64,000 nucleotides of DNA from positions 310,063,164-310,127,163 of the forward strand of contig NC_081414.1 of assembly GCF_030272615.1 (NCBI RefSeq), written 5' to 3'. This document shows, one piece after another, positions 35,985 through 46,974 of this stretch; position 1 is the first letter of the stretch; every line of letters starts with the position of its first letter. The position numbers and the translations under genes are program-made. The notes below the pieces were generated by a model, which did not search any database, was not told where the DNA came from, and saw only the letters and a list, made by a program, of their open reading frames with translations. This DNA comes from Cryptomeria japonica. Its lineage: Eukaryota > Streptophyta > Pinopsida > Cupressales > Cupressaceae.

Positions 35985-37591
35985 CCTTGCGGAGTGCACG
36001 GTTTTGGATCCCCCGTCGCTGTCGTCGTTCGTGTTGTCACCATCGCTGGTCTGTCGCTTCCCCCAGGATGTCTTGTTTTCACTTTCAATATCCATGGCAC
36101 GGTTGTATGCTTCATCGTACGATGGCAAAGGGACCACTTTCATCGTCCTTCTCAGGGATGGTACCAATCCTTCCACGAACCACCGCTTCTTGAGGCCATC
36201 TGCTGGCTAGTTCTCCATTTTGTTAAGTAGTTCCCTCAGCCTTCTGTTATATGCGCGCACACTTTCGTTTTTTCCCTGTTTGGTGTTGTAAATTTCCGCT
36301 ACAATCTCGTTGTCATCTCGTAGGAGTTTGAATTCTTCCTCGAAGGCCTTCCTTAGATTGCTCCAGGATGTTTTATGCTGAACATCAAGGTTTGTGTACC
36401 AGTCAATAGCTATTCCCCACAAAGTGACCGGAAATGCCTTCACTCAGTAGTCCCGGTCGTCCTGGCCATTTGCTTCTCAGATGGTGACGCATGTCTTGCA
36501 ATGTCGTATGGGGTCCTCTAACCCGTCGCCCATGAATTTTGGAAGTTTTTGTTTCTCCGGGGTGTGTGCCATCGTTCTTTTTTGTGCGGTTTTATGCAAC
36601 GCCTGGAAATGGCTATATGTCGGAAAGGTACTATGTGTCCAGAGGGTACCGTATGCTCCTGGTCTGGTTGGGTCCCTACCAACCAGGCTTTGGTCACCTT
36701 CACTTCTATAGTCTCTCCTTCTCGAGGTTTCCGGATCCGATCTTCCTATTTTGATGCCCTCCAACAAGGACAAGTTTTTAATGCCGGACAACATTGCTTC
36801 GAAAATAGTGGCAATTTCCTCGTGAAGATCTCGTACCGCCTCCTCTCCTTGTTCGGAAAATTCTGATTGAGTGCTTTGTGATTCGGTTCTGGAGTCTTCT
36901 TCACTTGATGTCGAGTGTGGGGCCTGGTCGGCGAGATCTTCCTCTGCTATGTCTGGAAGTGGTAGGTTCCTGGCGACCTTGGCCAACTTCTTCCATGTAC
37001 ACGTTTTTTGCCTCTCCCGACTACAACTCCGACTCACACTCCGACTTCTACTGTGTTTCTCCAGACTCCTCGAGTTGGCAACCTCTCTTAGTCGCCGTCT
37101 TCTATCGGCCTGTTCTTTTATACGGAGGGGTCTCCGTACAATTCCTTCGTTTACTCCTTCGAAAGCAGTGGTACGTCTGTCTTTGTTCGGCCATAGGGGC
37201 ATCAAGTGCCAGAGGTACGGCGCCGACTAGCCTCCCTCTCCTCTTCCTCCCTACGACTCCGTCCCTCGTACCGTCGAAGGACTTGTTGCTGCCGAAGTTC
37301 CTTTGTCGTTTCCTCTCTTTGGTCTTGGCGTGCAATCAAATTTCTGGCAAGTAACCTTGGAATATTCCCGAGTAGGTCAAAGACGGGGGTGCTGACAGTG
37401 AGTTCACCACGTACCGTGCCTTTTGAGACGGCTCTCTCCTGAGCCTCTCGCTGCACGTACTGCGTGACCGACACGTCCCACAACTCCAGCAAGTTTGTCG
37501 TCAACTGATCCTCTCGTTCCTCTTCCACGGTACTCTCTTCATGCGTGTCGCTGTCCACGACAATTAATTGTTGGTTAAACAGTCGGCCCAT
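35985..37591 (-). pseudogene. T2 gag, N-terminal and capsid part
   Basis: Pieces: 37591-37202 (charged, Glu/Arg-rich), 37205-36477 (Ser/Arg-rich SRSRSVSRSCSRER stretch, then KLPKFMGDGLEDPIRHC), 36443-36207 (capsid block AFPVTLWGIAIDWY ... FEEEFKLLRDDNE ... YNRRLRELL) and 36176-35979 (PSYDEAYNRAMDIESENKTS). Frames are separated by TGA stops at conserved Trp positions near 36477 and 36446 and by frame shifts. The SR-rich N-terminus is unusual for gag and resembles an RNA-binding or nuclear protein tail. Confidence 0.8.
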
Positions 37592-37635
37592 TAATTGCTT
37601 CCGCCTGCCGCCATAGTTATCTCCAAGTTCGTTCA

Positions 37636-37648
37636 GGCAACGGCGCCA
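37636..37648 (-). other. Primer binding site of T2 (tRNA-Asp)
   Basis: Minus strand reads TGGCGCCGTTGCC, the complement of the 3' end of plant tRNA-Asp (GGCAACGGCGCCA), three bases after the 5' LTR. The match then stops (TGAACG instead of GGGGA). Confidence 0.88.
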
Positions 37649-37651
37649 AAA

Positions 37652-37997
37652 TGTTTAGTCCTAAATGTATAGTTAGTGAATAATTAGATAACACAGTAGT
37701 TCCTGTACGTACCAAGCATTCATGGGACAAAACAATTGTACATCATAACATAAATGACAAATGATAATAATTAGACCAGAAAGTTATATCTTTATTCCAA
37801 TGTCCAGAATTGTTCATACATAATCCCCCTGCCGAGGTTCCAACCAAACAATATATAGACCCGATGGTAAGTCAAGTTGCCAACCGTCACCAACTCCCAA
37901 CTACCCTACGGAACCTCTCGGCGACAAACATAAACATAACACAACATACACACTAATAAATATTTATTCATACTAACATACGTTTTGACCCCTAACA
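37652..37997 (-). repeat. 5' LTR of T2
   Basis: A 346-bp partner of 26497-26843, adjacent to the primer site. The pair is flanked by CTCTA duplications. Confidence 0.93.
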
Positions 37998-38002
37998 CTC
38001 TA

Positions 38003-38770
38003 GCTTGGATTTTCCTAAAGTTTTGCATTGCATCAAGGCAGATCGGACTTCTAATCAGTTGTTCATTGATCTAAGGCTGAGTGGACTTTAAATGATTTTT
38101 CCACTCTCCCCTTGGGTGAAAAATTTATTGTGAATCAACATTCTACTAATGCAAAGGCCGACTTGGATGTCGGACTTTTCAATCATTTTGCATAAATAAG
38201 GGATCAGATTTCTATTCAATTTTGCATTTTGCAATACTCAATCTCGGGGTTTCAAGTCATTTTACATAAATGCAGGTCGGACTTTCACCAGCTTTTGCAT
38301 TTTTGTGATTTTTCAAGTTGGAGTTTTTTAAAGTTCTGCAATTTTCAAGGTTGGACTTTGTAGGAATTCAACAATTTTCATACCCACAATGAGGGTGAAG
38401 TTACATCAAGACTGCATTTCCTTATTTGAAGTTGGAGTTTGATTGACTTTTACACAAAGTCAGGTCAGAGTTTATTTCACTTTTGCACAAAGTTAAGTCA
38501 GAGTTAAGGATTTTTTACAACCTTGCATTAGCTGGTCGGACTTTGTAGGAATTCAGCAATTTTCATACCCACAATGAGGGTGAAGTTACATCAAGACTGC
38601 ATTTCCTCGGAGTTTGATTGACTTTTAAACAAAGTTAGGTTGGAGTTTATTTCACTTTTGCACAAAGTTAAGTCAGAATTTAGGAACTTTTCACAACCTT
38701 GCATTAGCCAATCGGGATTTAAAAATGATTTACATTCTTTGCAATCACAAGAGAGTGGAGTTTAGGAGGT
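38003..38770. repeat. GGTCGGA-type irregular repeat region, right part
   Basis: Continuation of 25119-26491 across T2. It includes a longer direct duplication: the block GACTTTGTAGGAATTCA... ACATCAAGACTGCATTTCC occurs at about 38353-38423 and again at 38536-38606, each followed by similar TTTGATTGACTTTTA-ACAAAGT sequence. Confidence 0.65.
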
Positions 38771-41352
38771 TTTTTTCGCAATGTTGCACTTGTGCAAAGA
38801 GTTCTCAAGTTGCCTAACACTTGAACAAAAATGCAACATTGCCAACACTTGACAACCCTAACATTTTCAACATCAATTTACATCCAGACAAACCTAATGT
38901 TGCATTTGACATTTTCTAGTGATCATTCTCGACCTTGTAGAGCAAGACCTACATGAAACACTTGCGATTCCATCAGCAATTCCTGATGGAATTGAAAGTG
39001 AATTTTCTACTACAACATTTTGCAACCCCTCTTGCATCATTGACAACTTTGACAACTTTGCAATATTGAGCAACGTTCATCATCAAACCCTAATCTTGAC
39101 ACTTGAATAATGATCCCAAGCTCAAAACAATGCCACTTGACTCAATCACCCTAGAAATGAAATCACACTCCTCAAGACCGACTCAACCTCGGACTAACAA
39201 GACCAAACCCTCTCAAAAGCAAAAGGTTAATGACCCCTAAGAAACTACTGCCAAGCTAAACAACTATGCTAAGAAGCAAAAAAGTGGGGGTCCCCATTTG
39301 CAATCGGGCGATGTGTGAAAACGTAACAACAACGCCAAGGTCAACATCATGAAAGCAAGAAAGACAAAGATGGAGGTGCAGCTTGTGCCAAGGCAGAGGA
39401 ACTAGTTACATCAAAGGGCAAGGTCAAAAGCTAAGACATTTGTGAGTGTTATTGTCATGGACACCATGCAAACTGAAACCAACTTCTTGCAAAAATGTCC
39501 TGCTCTTGGTCTCATTTCTTCAAAAGCAGAAAGCCTGTCATCAAATCCTGCAGGAGTTCCCTCCCCATCAGTATGAATGCTTCGATCTTCTGGGCCTAAA
39601 TTTAATAAGCCCTTATATCAAAACCAAGGCCACTGAGCGAATTCTCTCAATGAAGAAGAAAAAGAGGCAGTTGGCTGATGTGATGGAAAGCCATTGCCAC
39701 CAGATTCTTGCACTCTTCACTGTCAATGCCATGGGCTTTCAGTTTCTTTAAATGGAAAATTGCTAGTTGGGAAACCTTACGCTCCAACCAAACCTTCCCA
39801 TAGAAGTGATCAACTACTGGAGATACTTGGCTGCAATGTGAACACAAGGCTAGGCAGAGAGTGAAATGGGTGCCCTCACAACAAATATCAGCATCTTCTT
39901 AACCATTTCTCTTCTTACGAGAGATGCTGCTCTCTTTTTTAAGTCAAAAGAAAAGATAAGAAAACACTGGCTTCAAGAATATTTTTCTGTGATCAATTTC
40001 CTATTTAGTATAACTACATTTAATCTTTTGTTGTTTTCTGCATTTACTAGATATAGCCATTTGTTATATATCTGTTATATGGTGTAATTTTTCCTTGTAT
40101 CTGTAATAACTTTATTTTAGTACTTTTTTGCCTCTGCCGATGCCTTCACCATAGAAGTGCTACTAGGTTTTTTCATTTTTGTAATATTATATTATATCAA
40201 TTTCAATATAATTTTCTTCAATAAAAAAAAAGGCAGCTTGTTTTAGTTTTTGTACTTTTATTTTAGGAAAAGTTGGTGCTAAGTGGCTCCAAACCCATAA
40301 AAATACAAAAGCTATTTCACTCCCAACCAAATTCATGCTCCATCTACTCCAAGATAGCCCACAGAATTCCATGAAGACGTGAATCAGCATAAAGACTGGC
40401 ATAATAAGTCAATTCAAAAAACAAGGAGTCAATTTTGATTCAAGAACAAATATATTTTGCTCTAAGACAAACTTTTGCTTCATCTTCGACCAATAATAAG
40501 TGCCATGAAAAGAAGATGCAGGTTCTCTTATTCATTTCTCCTTAAACAAAGTTTAGCTCAAACTAAAAAAACTAAAATGGATCTCCTGGGGACCATAAAC
40601 CAAACATATTAGGGTGCATTTCCTTGTCAGCCAATGACATTTATCTGTCCAATTAACAATGGACATCAACAATAAACTTGAAATTCTCCACATGATTTAT
40701 TCAAGCCTAGCAATCCTTAACAACAAGACCTAGGATGTCTCCTGAAGGGATGGTATAGTAATTTTTCATTACAACCTACTTTGCTAGAGAAAGACACCAA
40801 TTTTCTAACCTTATATTTGACAGAAATTGGGCATTTTCAAAGTCATCTGTTATCCTCAGATACTCAACACTTCTTGAACTACTGAATTTAATCTCTATGA
40901 TTCAAATCCATGTTTGTTACTACCATCTAAGAGAAATTTGTAAGTCACCCTAAACAATGAAATCTTCTGTGTATGCAATTTTTCCAATTGGAACCTCGAA
41001 AAGGCCATTGCTTCTGCTCTATTTTATGCATCACTAAACCACAAAATCTTCCCAATGAAAGAAATTTGATGGTACATATGCTGCTTGGGAAAGTTGTTGG
41101 ATGCCCAACAACCAAAACATAGGAAAACACACATAAACTAATCAAATCATTAGGTTCTTTAGCATGAAATGACTGAAGGAGCAGAAAATTAGATAACAAA
41201 AAGCACACAAGCAAAGGAAAAATCAAATATCTTCACTTCATTGCATATGAAATTGTTTCTTTTTGAAGCAGAGCGTATTAAAGAAAATACGTAAAGATGA
41301 TACAGAATTTTTGTGTCAAAATGAAAGACATTAAAGGAACCAATGTGCTCAC
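38771..41352 (-). other. Rest of the giant intron; no gene recognised
   Basis: No exon or retroelement protein was recognised. The frames 38919-39110, 39446-39751 and 39866-40087 have no family resemblance. A T/A-rich tract ends in AATAAAAAAAAA near 40220-40231. Confidence 0.5.
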
Positions 41353-41400
41353 CAAACGAGACATTGCAGTACATCCATAACCAGCATCAAAGCTTCCTAC
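41353..41400 (-). CDS. Naphthoate synthase exon, 16 codons
   Basis: A 48-bp open exon bounded by acceptor GCATATAG (AG 41401-41402) and donor GTGAGC (41347-41352). It encodes VGSFDAGYGCTAMSRL, the active-site loop of 1,4-dihydroxy-2-naphthoyl-CoA synthase. Plant homologues read VGSFDAGYG-x3-MSRL here and continue VGP, which is exactly how the exon at 8329-8424 begins. The Asp of SFD corresponds to the essential Asp of MenB enzymes. The residue after GYG is Cys here, where mycobacterial MenB and the plant enzymes I recall have Ser. Phase 0 at both ends. The earlier exons (ending in a GQTGPK-type block) are not in the window. Confidence 0.88.
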
Positions 41401-41719
41401 CTATATGCAAAACATTACAACAATCATAAACATCCAAATTAACAAATTTCTTTCACCTTAAGTACAAACAATTTCATCTGTATCAGTGAAGCATAAATCC
41501 AAATGAAAACTCTGGCCAAATAATTTTTATAACAGAATTGATAATGGCTATTTCATATCTAGAGCAAAGATGCTTTTACAAACTCTCTTAGAAGCATTGC
41601 ATAAATATTTAATTATCATATAGCTGGCATTGTGTGCACAAGAAGCAAGTTCCAAGCACTAAGTTTGCACTGATTTAAAGCTATGGCAACACCACCATCA
41701 AGCCAAAGTGTACAAAGGT
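41401..41719 (-). other. Upstream intron of naphthoate synthase (start of decayed region)
   Basis: No exon found. The gene must continue beyond 64000, or be broken, because no earlier exon is recognisable up to the window end. Confidence 0.45.
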
Positions 41720-44029
41720 AGAAGCTATCTAAGTTTACATGAAATGAATCTCAGTATCTCATATGGCATTGTAAAGCTTGTGAAATGATTTGTGCAGGAA
41801 ATGGTCAAGAATCAAGACAATAAAAAACATTGACTATGATCTTCTCCAACGACCTTGAGAGGTGTGGCTATCGACTAGTATACAAAGATTGAATCAACTT
41901 CCCAAAATACATGAAAGAAACTAAAGAAGACCTTTGAAGAAGAATTCAGATTACTTCAAGATAACAATGAAACCATAGCAGAAATTTACAACACAAAACA
42001 AGTAAAGCAACAAAATATAAGAGCTTATAATCGTAGGCTCAAAGAATTACTTGTAAAGTTAGAAAAAGAACTTGCTAATGGTTCAAAGAAAAAATGTTTT
42101 ATTGAAGGCCTTCTTCCTTCATTAAGGTAAAAAATGAAAGTTGCACCACCCTCATCATATACAAAAGCTTTAGATACAGAAAGTGAAGGAAAATTGTCCT
42201 CACAAGCCAAAAGGAAAACATATATAGATGAGTGATTGGATGGAAGAAACAACTATGAGTTAGGAACTGCACAAGCACCCAAAAGAGTCATGCTTTAAAT
42301 GATTTAGGAATTAAAGTTGGAGAAAGAAATTAACAACAACCTACAGAACTATGGTGTAGTAATTGCAAAAGAAAAAGCGACACCAAAGCTAATCATCCCA
42401 GAAAATGTTTTGTGATATTTTTCAGGTTATGAGTCATTCAATAAAAGAGTGCCCATACAACTTGAAAAGTAGAAGTGCACAAGTGCTTTTCACAAAAGGA
42501 GAGCAATCCACTCCACCAAGCACAACACCAAAGCAACAGAATAACATGAACACAACTCTGGCTGAGTATCAGAAGCAAAGAGGGGGAGGTTAGATTCAGA
42601 TACAGTACAACTCCAAATGTCATCCCATTTACAGTGTCAACAATTGATGAATTGAGACATCACATGAAACTGTCATAGAAACTAGAACAAAATGGTATTA
42701 TTGTGCAAATGGTGTGGACTTGGAGATAAGAAGATGTCCGATGTCCAATGAAAAAAGCTAGCATTGACATGATTGAAGTAGAAAGGAATAACGAAGTATT
42801 GACCATTACTCAAGCCCAAGCAAAGAAGTTGTGTACCCAGACCCACATACAAAAAGAGAGAGATGTCATGAAGCAAGAAAAAATGTAGAAAATATGATGG
42901 AAAAGGAATGTTGATGCTCCAATTAACATGCAAGTCCTACAGTAGGGTAGAATCAAATAAGAATAATGCATGACAAGTATTACAGACTACTGTACTAGTC
43001 AAGATGGCAGATTTATTACAAAGCATCCTAAAACTTAGGATTGTAATTGCCAATTGGGTAATAGAGGGTGGCAAGATAGAATGAAGAATGGTCCAAGAGG
43101 GCAGTAAAATTTTAAAAATAGAACCTCCTATATGTGATGACCAGCTCATAGACCCAATGCTACTAACAATCAACCCTGGCAAACAAACCAATAGTGGTAC
43201 ATATGGAGATACATGGGAAGAATTTTACTTATACAATCATCAATGGAGGATCCAGAGTAGACATCCTTCTGAGAGATACTTGGAAAGGTTTAGGTAAGCC
43301 ACCAATTTGGCCTCCAAATTTTCAACTAGTGGGTGCAAACTAGTAAAGAATCAAGGTGCTAGGAGTTTTAATGGCCCAAAAGGTACTTATACTCAAACAT
43401 TTTAATTATATTTTGTGGTCATTTCATTATGAAAGAAAGCATATGATGCACTATTGGGTCTAGGTTGGCTAGTAGCAGCCAAGGCCAACCACAATTGAAA
43501 AAAGAACACACTCCATTTAACAGGGTAGAAAGCATATAATTGGTCTAAAGAATCAAGCAGTCAAGAAGCAACTTTCTCAATTTCCTTAGATCCAAATTCC
43601 AAAGAAGAATGGATAGTGAAGTATGATAAGGATCCCATGGAGCTGAATGTTCAAGGAATTTTGGAATTGTAGTACTAGTCATGTTCACAAGATGAAATAA
43701 ATTCCTTTAATGGCTTATTCCACAAGCAAACAAAGGACTATATAGAATTTCCCTCAAACTTCTATTTTATTGAAGCTACCAAGATCAATGAAAAACAACA
43801 AATGAATAACATTTCTTAAAAATCGGATGGTTCATTTGTGCTTGACAAAAGTACAAGGTTTGCAAAGGCTGGAAGCTTTAAATATGACTAACTTCGATGT
43901 TTCGGTAGAAGCACCAAAAGCAACCAGTGATCACAAAAATAATGAAGGCATGACTCAAAATAATAATATTGAAAATATATTCAATTTGGAGCCTACAAAT
44001 ACTTGTGGTAGTGTGTTACAAAGGACCCT
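41720..44029 (+). pseudogene. Decayed plus-strand gag-protease copy of the T family (D1)
   Basis: Opposite in orientation to T1-T4. Recognisable in order: a KLSKF...WHCKAC block (about 41720-41780), FEEEFRLLQDNNET...YNTKQ...AYNRRLKELL (41925-42050), FIEGLLPSLR (42100-42130), a CDIFQVMSHSIKECPYN knuckle (42405-42470), the protease block INGGSRVDILLRDTW...LVGAN (43228-43340; the catalytic Asp is Asn) and the linker block NGLFHKQTKDYIEF (43710-43755). It is riddled with stops and AT-enriched. No LTR or primer site is found on the left, and the right end is cut by T3. Confidence 0.75.
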
Positions 44030-44362
44030 ACTATTGTTGCTTGTTTTAACATGTCTACTCCCTACCGTAAGTTATTTAAGTTTCCAGAATGAACAAGAAA
44101 TAAGCATAGAACATATGATAACAGTTCAATTATCTACAGAACATGGAAGTAACAATCAGATGGTAGAAAGATGTTCTTCTATTGCAGTCCAAAATATTCA
44201 ATACATCAACATTATTGTCGGGGTTCCCTTACATGGCAATATATACTATATGGCGGTTGGCCGAGGTACCAACCGTCGTAGGGAACCCACACGACCGACT
44301 CCATACATAACAAAATGACATAACAATAACTTAAAATTTTTATTCCTAATTACGGCCTAACA
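44030..44362 (-). repeat. 3' LTR of T3
   Basis: Ends GGCCTAACA at 44362, next to the tract CCCCCCCAAAAAAG. It aligns with the T2 LTR through a GAGGTTCC-AACC core (e.g. GCCGAGGTACCAACCGTC near 44262). The left limit is estimated from the T2 LTR length. Confidence 0.6.
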
Positions 44363-44366
44363 TCAG

Positions 44367-44379
44367 CCCCCCCAAAAAA
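44367..44379 (-). other. Polypurine tract of T3
   Basis: Minus strand reads TTTTTTGGGGGGG, followed by CTGA and the 3' LTR. Confidence 0.7.
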
Positions 44380-44499
44380 GAAGTCGTCTTCCAGACGACA
44401 AACAAATGGAATTTGATGGAAGCAACTGAAACTAATGTGAAGAGGGATGAGAGGGCGTCCCTGGAAGTACAGATGACTGAGATGTGCCCACTCGCTGGA

Positions 44500-46710
44500 G
44501 TCGCTGTGTAGCTGTCAATTCTCGCTCTCGCGCCAACTCAACCATATGAGCAGCCTCAACAATTTTGTTGCGGGTTTTCTGCAACTCCTGTCCCTGCTCC
44601 TACAACTGCTGCTCCTTCTCAGCCAGTTTAACCTCCAAGCCTGCCACCTGCACTGTCAGCTCATCCCTGACCTTGCCACTCGCTTCCAACTCCTACACAT
44701 GCCAGGCAACTATCTCCTCCAGCACAGTAATCCAAGAGTGCTCCTAAGCCAACTGTAACTGACTCTACTGAATGTTGTGGGCCAATGTTTTCCTGACACC
44801 CTCTACTTCCCGCACTGCCTGATCCTGCTGGGCCTTCATGGCTTCCATCCTTACCACTTCTGTCCTTCGATACTTCAAGACTAGGTCCCAGAAGGTCGTC
44901 TCCATTGCATGCATGCAACCATAAATCCCAGTCTCTTCTGTCACAATCATGTTCCTCATCTAGGCATCCATCATCTTCGGGGTCTCTAACTTCGGCCGTC
45001 ATTTTGCCGTGAAGCATCGAAAGAATTCCCCCTCGTAGTCCTCCTTGACAAAGGACAAAAGGCGCTCGACCACCTAAGCTATCCTCAGATCTTGTCCAAC
45101 GTCCACACCCTTCACAGCATGGCCGACGTCCCTCAGGAACTTCGCCATTCCCTCCAACTGGAACGCACATCACTGCAAGGTGCCAAATGGGTCTACAGGG
45201 TCAAGCTTCTCCAGCCAAAGTATCAGTTCTTTTGTGTGAGGAGAGGAAGATTCCCCCCTCCCTTCTTGAACATCCCTATGCAATGTAATCTCTCCAGTAG
45301 TCCTATGAGTCTAGAGATCCATCCCTCCGTCAGATTCCACACCGCCCATCTGCAGATTGCTAGTAGCAAGTTCTCCATCCCCGCCAAGTGACGACAGTAG
45401 TTCTCGCAATTTTTCCACCCATACCCCAAGGATCTCCAGCAGCCAAGAGTCGATGGTCTGCTCCTGGTGGTCATCACCACGGGTGGGGCTTAACTGTGGA
45501 ATGACCTCCTCTTGCCAAGAGGTCACCCTAGGTGGCAGTGGTAGTGATGCCTCCATGTCCACTACATCAATCACCTGGGTTGGTACATCCATCGTCTGCT
45601 CAACCACATATGGTTTGTCCAGAGGGTTCTCGGCCACCATCACTTCCACGGCCATGCTACTGTCTCCTACCCCCTTTGTCACCTCCTCAGCCACTGGATT
45701 ATCACCACCTTCTATTCCAACCTCGGCTGGCAGTCAGTCGAGGGTTGGAGCCAAGCAAAAAGTGTCATCATCTCCACTCTCATCATCTGATGAGGATGCC
45801 TCCATGGCATCTTCCTTGCTATCCCCGCTGCCTGTATTGGGGGATTGCCCCACATCTTGTCGTCGCCTCTTCCTCTGTAGTTCCCCGCTGCCTGTATTAG
45901 GGGATTGCCCCACATCTTGTCGTCGCCTCTTCCTCTGTAGTTCCCCGCTGGCTGTCATGATGTCCAAATGTGTCCAGTAAAAGATGGGGGGTTTGTATGG
46001 CTCTAGTCTGGCTAACGGTTGCAAGTCACCCCTCTTCTCCGGGCGCACTCCTGTTCGAATAGCATCCAGAAACATGGCAATGGCATGATGCGACATATAA
46101 ATTACCTTGTGCTGCAGCCCTAGGCATTCGCAGATGTGCTTAGAAAGGAATGACACCCAATTGAAGACCATGCCATTGCACAAACCTTTCATCAAATACA
46201 ACATCCACACGGCAATGTCTGACCCCCGACTGGCTCCTGTGAGTCTTCTTTTGATGATGTCCATGATACATCGCCACTACGCATTCGCTAGAAATGTCCA
46301 CTTCACACCGCAACTACTGCCAAATTTCCATATACTGTCCTGTTCGCCTTGTGTCAAATCCTCTTGACAAACCAGTCGAACCAATTGCTGCTTTTGTTCT
46401 AATGTCATCTTCCTTTTAATGACAAGGCTGGCCTGGATGGGAATCCCAAAACTTTTAGCAAACTCAGGAGCGGAATAAGAAATGGTGAGATGACATCCCC
46501 CATAATGTACCATAGACCTGTGTGTATGAGGGTCATATCCTGCCACCATTCCCTTCAGTACATGCTCAAATTACTTAATGTTGAAAACTGGCATGGTCAG
46601 AATGTGGTCGACCCTTGCCCTCTTCAAATTCATTTTAATAATATTGGTGTCAATCATCTCCTCCCACCATGTCCTCCAGTCGCTGCCATTCAACCCTTCC
46701 CATGACAAAG
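44500..46710 (-). pseudogene. T3 env-position gene
   Basis: Same layout as in T2. 46549-46277 holds the N-terminal part (VAGYDPHTHRSMVHYGG ... LTQGEQDSIWKFGSS). 46264-45734 holds the motif region (RRLTG ... WM ... FNW ... C-E-C-L ... YMSHH). 45694-45311 is the linker, and 44959-44765 is coiled coil (YRRTEVVRMEAMKAQQDQAVREVEGVRKT). A 60-bp piece encoding GELQRKRRRQDVGQSPNTGS is duplicated in tandem at about 45825-45944. Stops between the pieces make it a pseudogene. Confidence 0.65.
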
Positions 46711-46974
46711 ACTACACAGTCACGAGGGCTCATTTCTCTACACACACACCCGCACCTTCTTCCCTTTGCTGCTTCCTGGTGTGGCCATGTTCGCTACGAA
46801 AATGACTGTGCCTTTGTTGCTGGGGTTTCCAAAACTCAGCCTCGACATGCCTGGATCAATTTTTATAAGTTGCAATTCTCTGTTCAAGTCTCCTATCAAA
46901 TCTACCCTGTCGCTGTCAAAGCCATTAGTCCAACTGTTTCCACAACCAACTGAATTCCGCCAACTGTCTTTGGC

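Larger units (their letters stand above)
26497..37997 (-). mobile_element. Complete Ty3-type LTR retrotransposon T2 (11.5 kb)
   Basis: Two LTRs (26497-26843 and 37652-37997) begin TGTTTAGTCC and end CCCCTAACA. A perfect 5-bp duplication CTCTA flanks them (26492-26496 and 37998-38002). The minus-strand order is 5' LTR, PBS, gag with zinc knuckles, protease, RT, RNase H, integrase, pol extension, CGTACG spacer, env-position gene, polypurine tract, 3' LTR. The tRNA-Asp primer site and a gene after pol recall the Athila/Tat branch of Ty3 elements; that placement is inference. The LTRs differ at roughly 16 sites plus one indel. Genes are interrupted by a few stops, so the copy is not autonomous as read. 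Confidence 0.93.
8425..41352 (-). other. Giant (32.9-kb) intron of naphthoate synthase
   Basis: Bounded by the donor GTGAGC after the exon at 41353-41400 and the acceptor TTCAG before the exon at 8329-8424. It holds the G1, T1, S1, S2 and T2 retroelements plus residual non-coding DNA. The exon order, strand and phase all agree with one transcript running right to left. The alternative is two fragments of separate pseudogene copies; the exact phase match and intact splice sites argue against that. Confidence 0.75.

Noticed and set aside
26497-37997. T2 as an endogenous pararetrovirus
   Set aside because: It has LTRs, a target duplication, a tRNA-Asp primer site and an integrase, and no movement-protein-like region; it is a Ty3-type retrotransposon.
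40190-40240. A-run after AATAAAAAAAAA as the tail of a LINE or SINE
   Set aside because: No reverse transcriptase, tRNA-like head or target duplication could be tied to it; the region is generally AT-rich.
41500-41570. Minus-strand LFGQS peptide that could be the preceding naphthoate synthase exon (IFGQTGPK block)
   Set aside because: Only four or five residues match; the sequence diverges at once, with no GPK and no splice donor at the right place.
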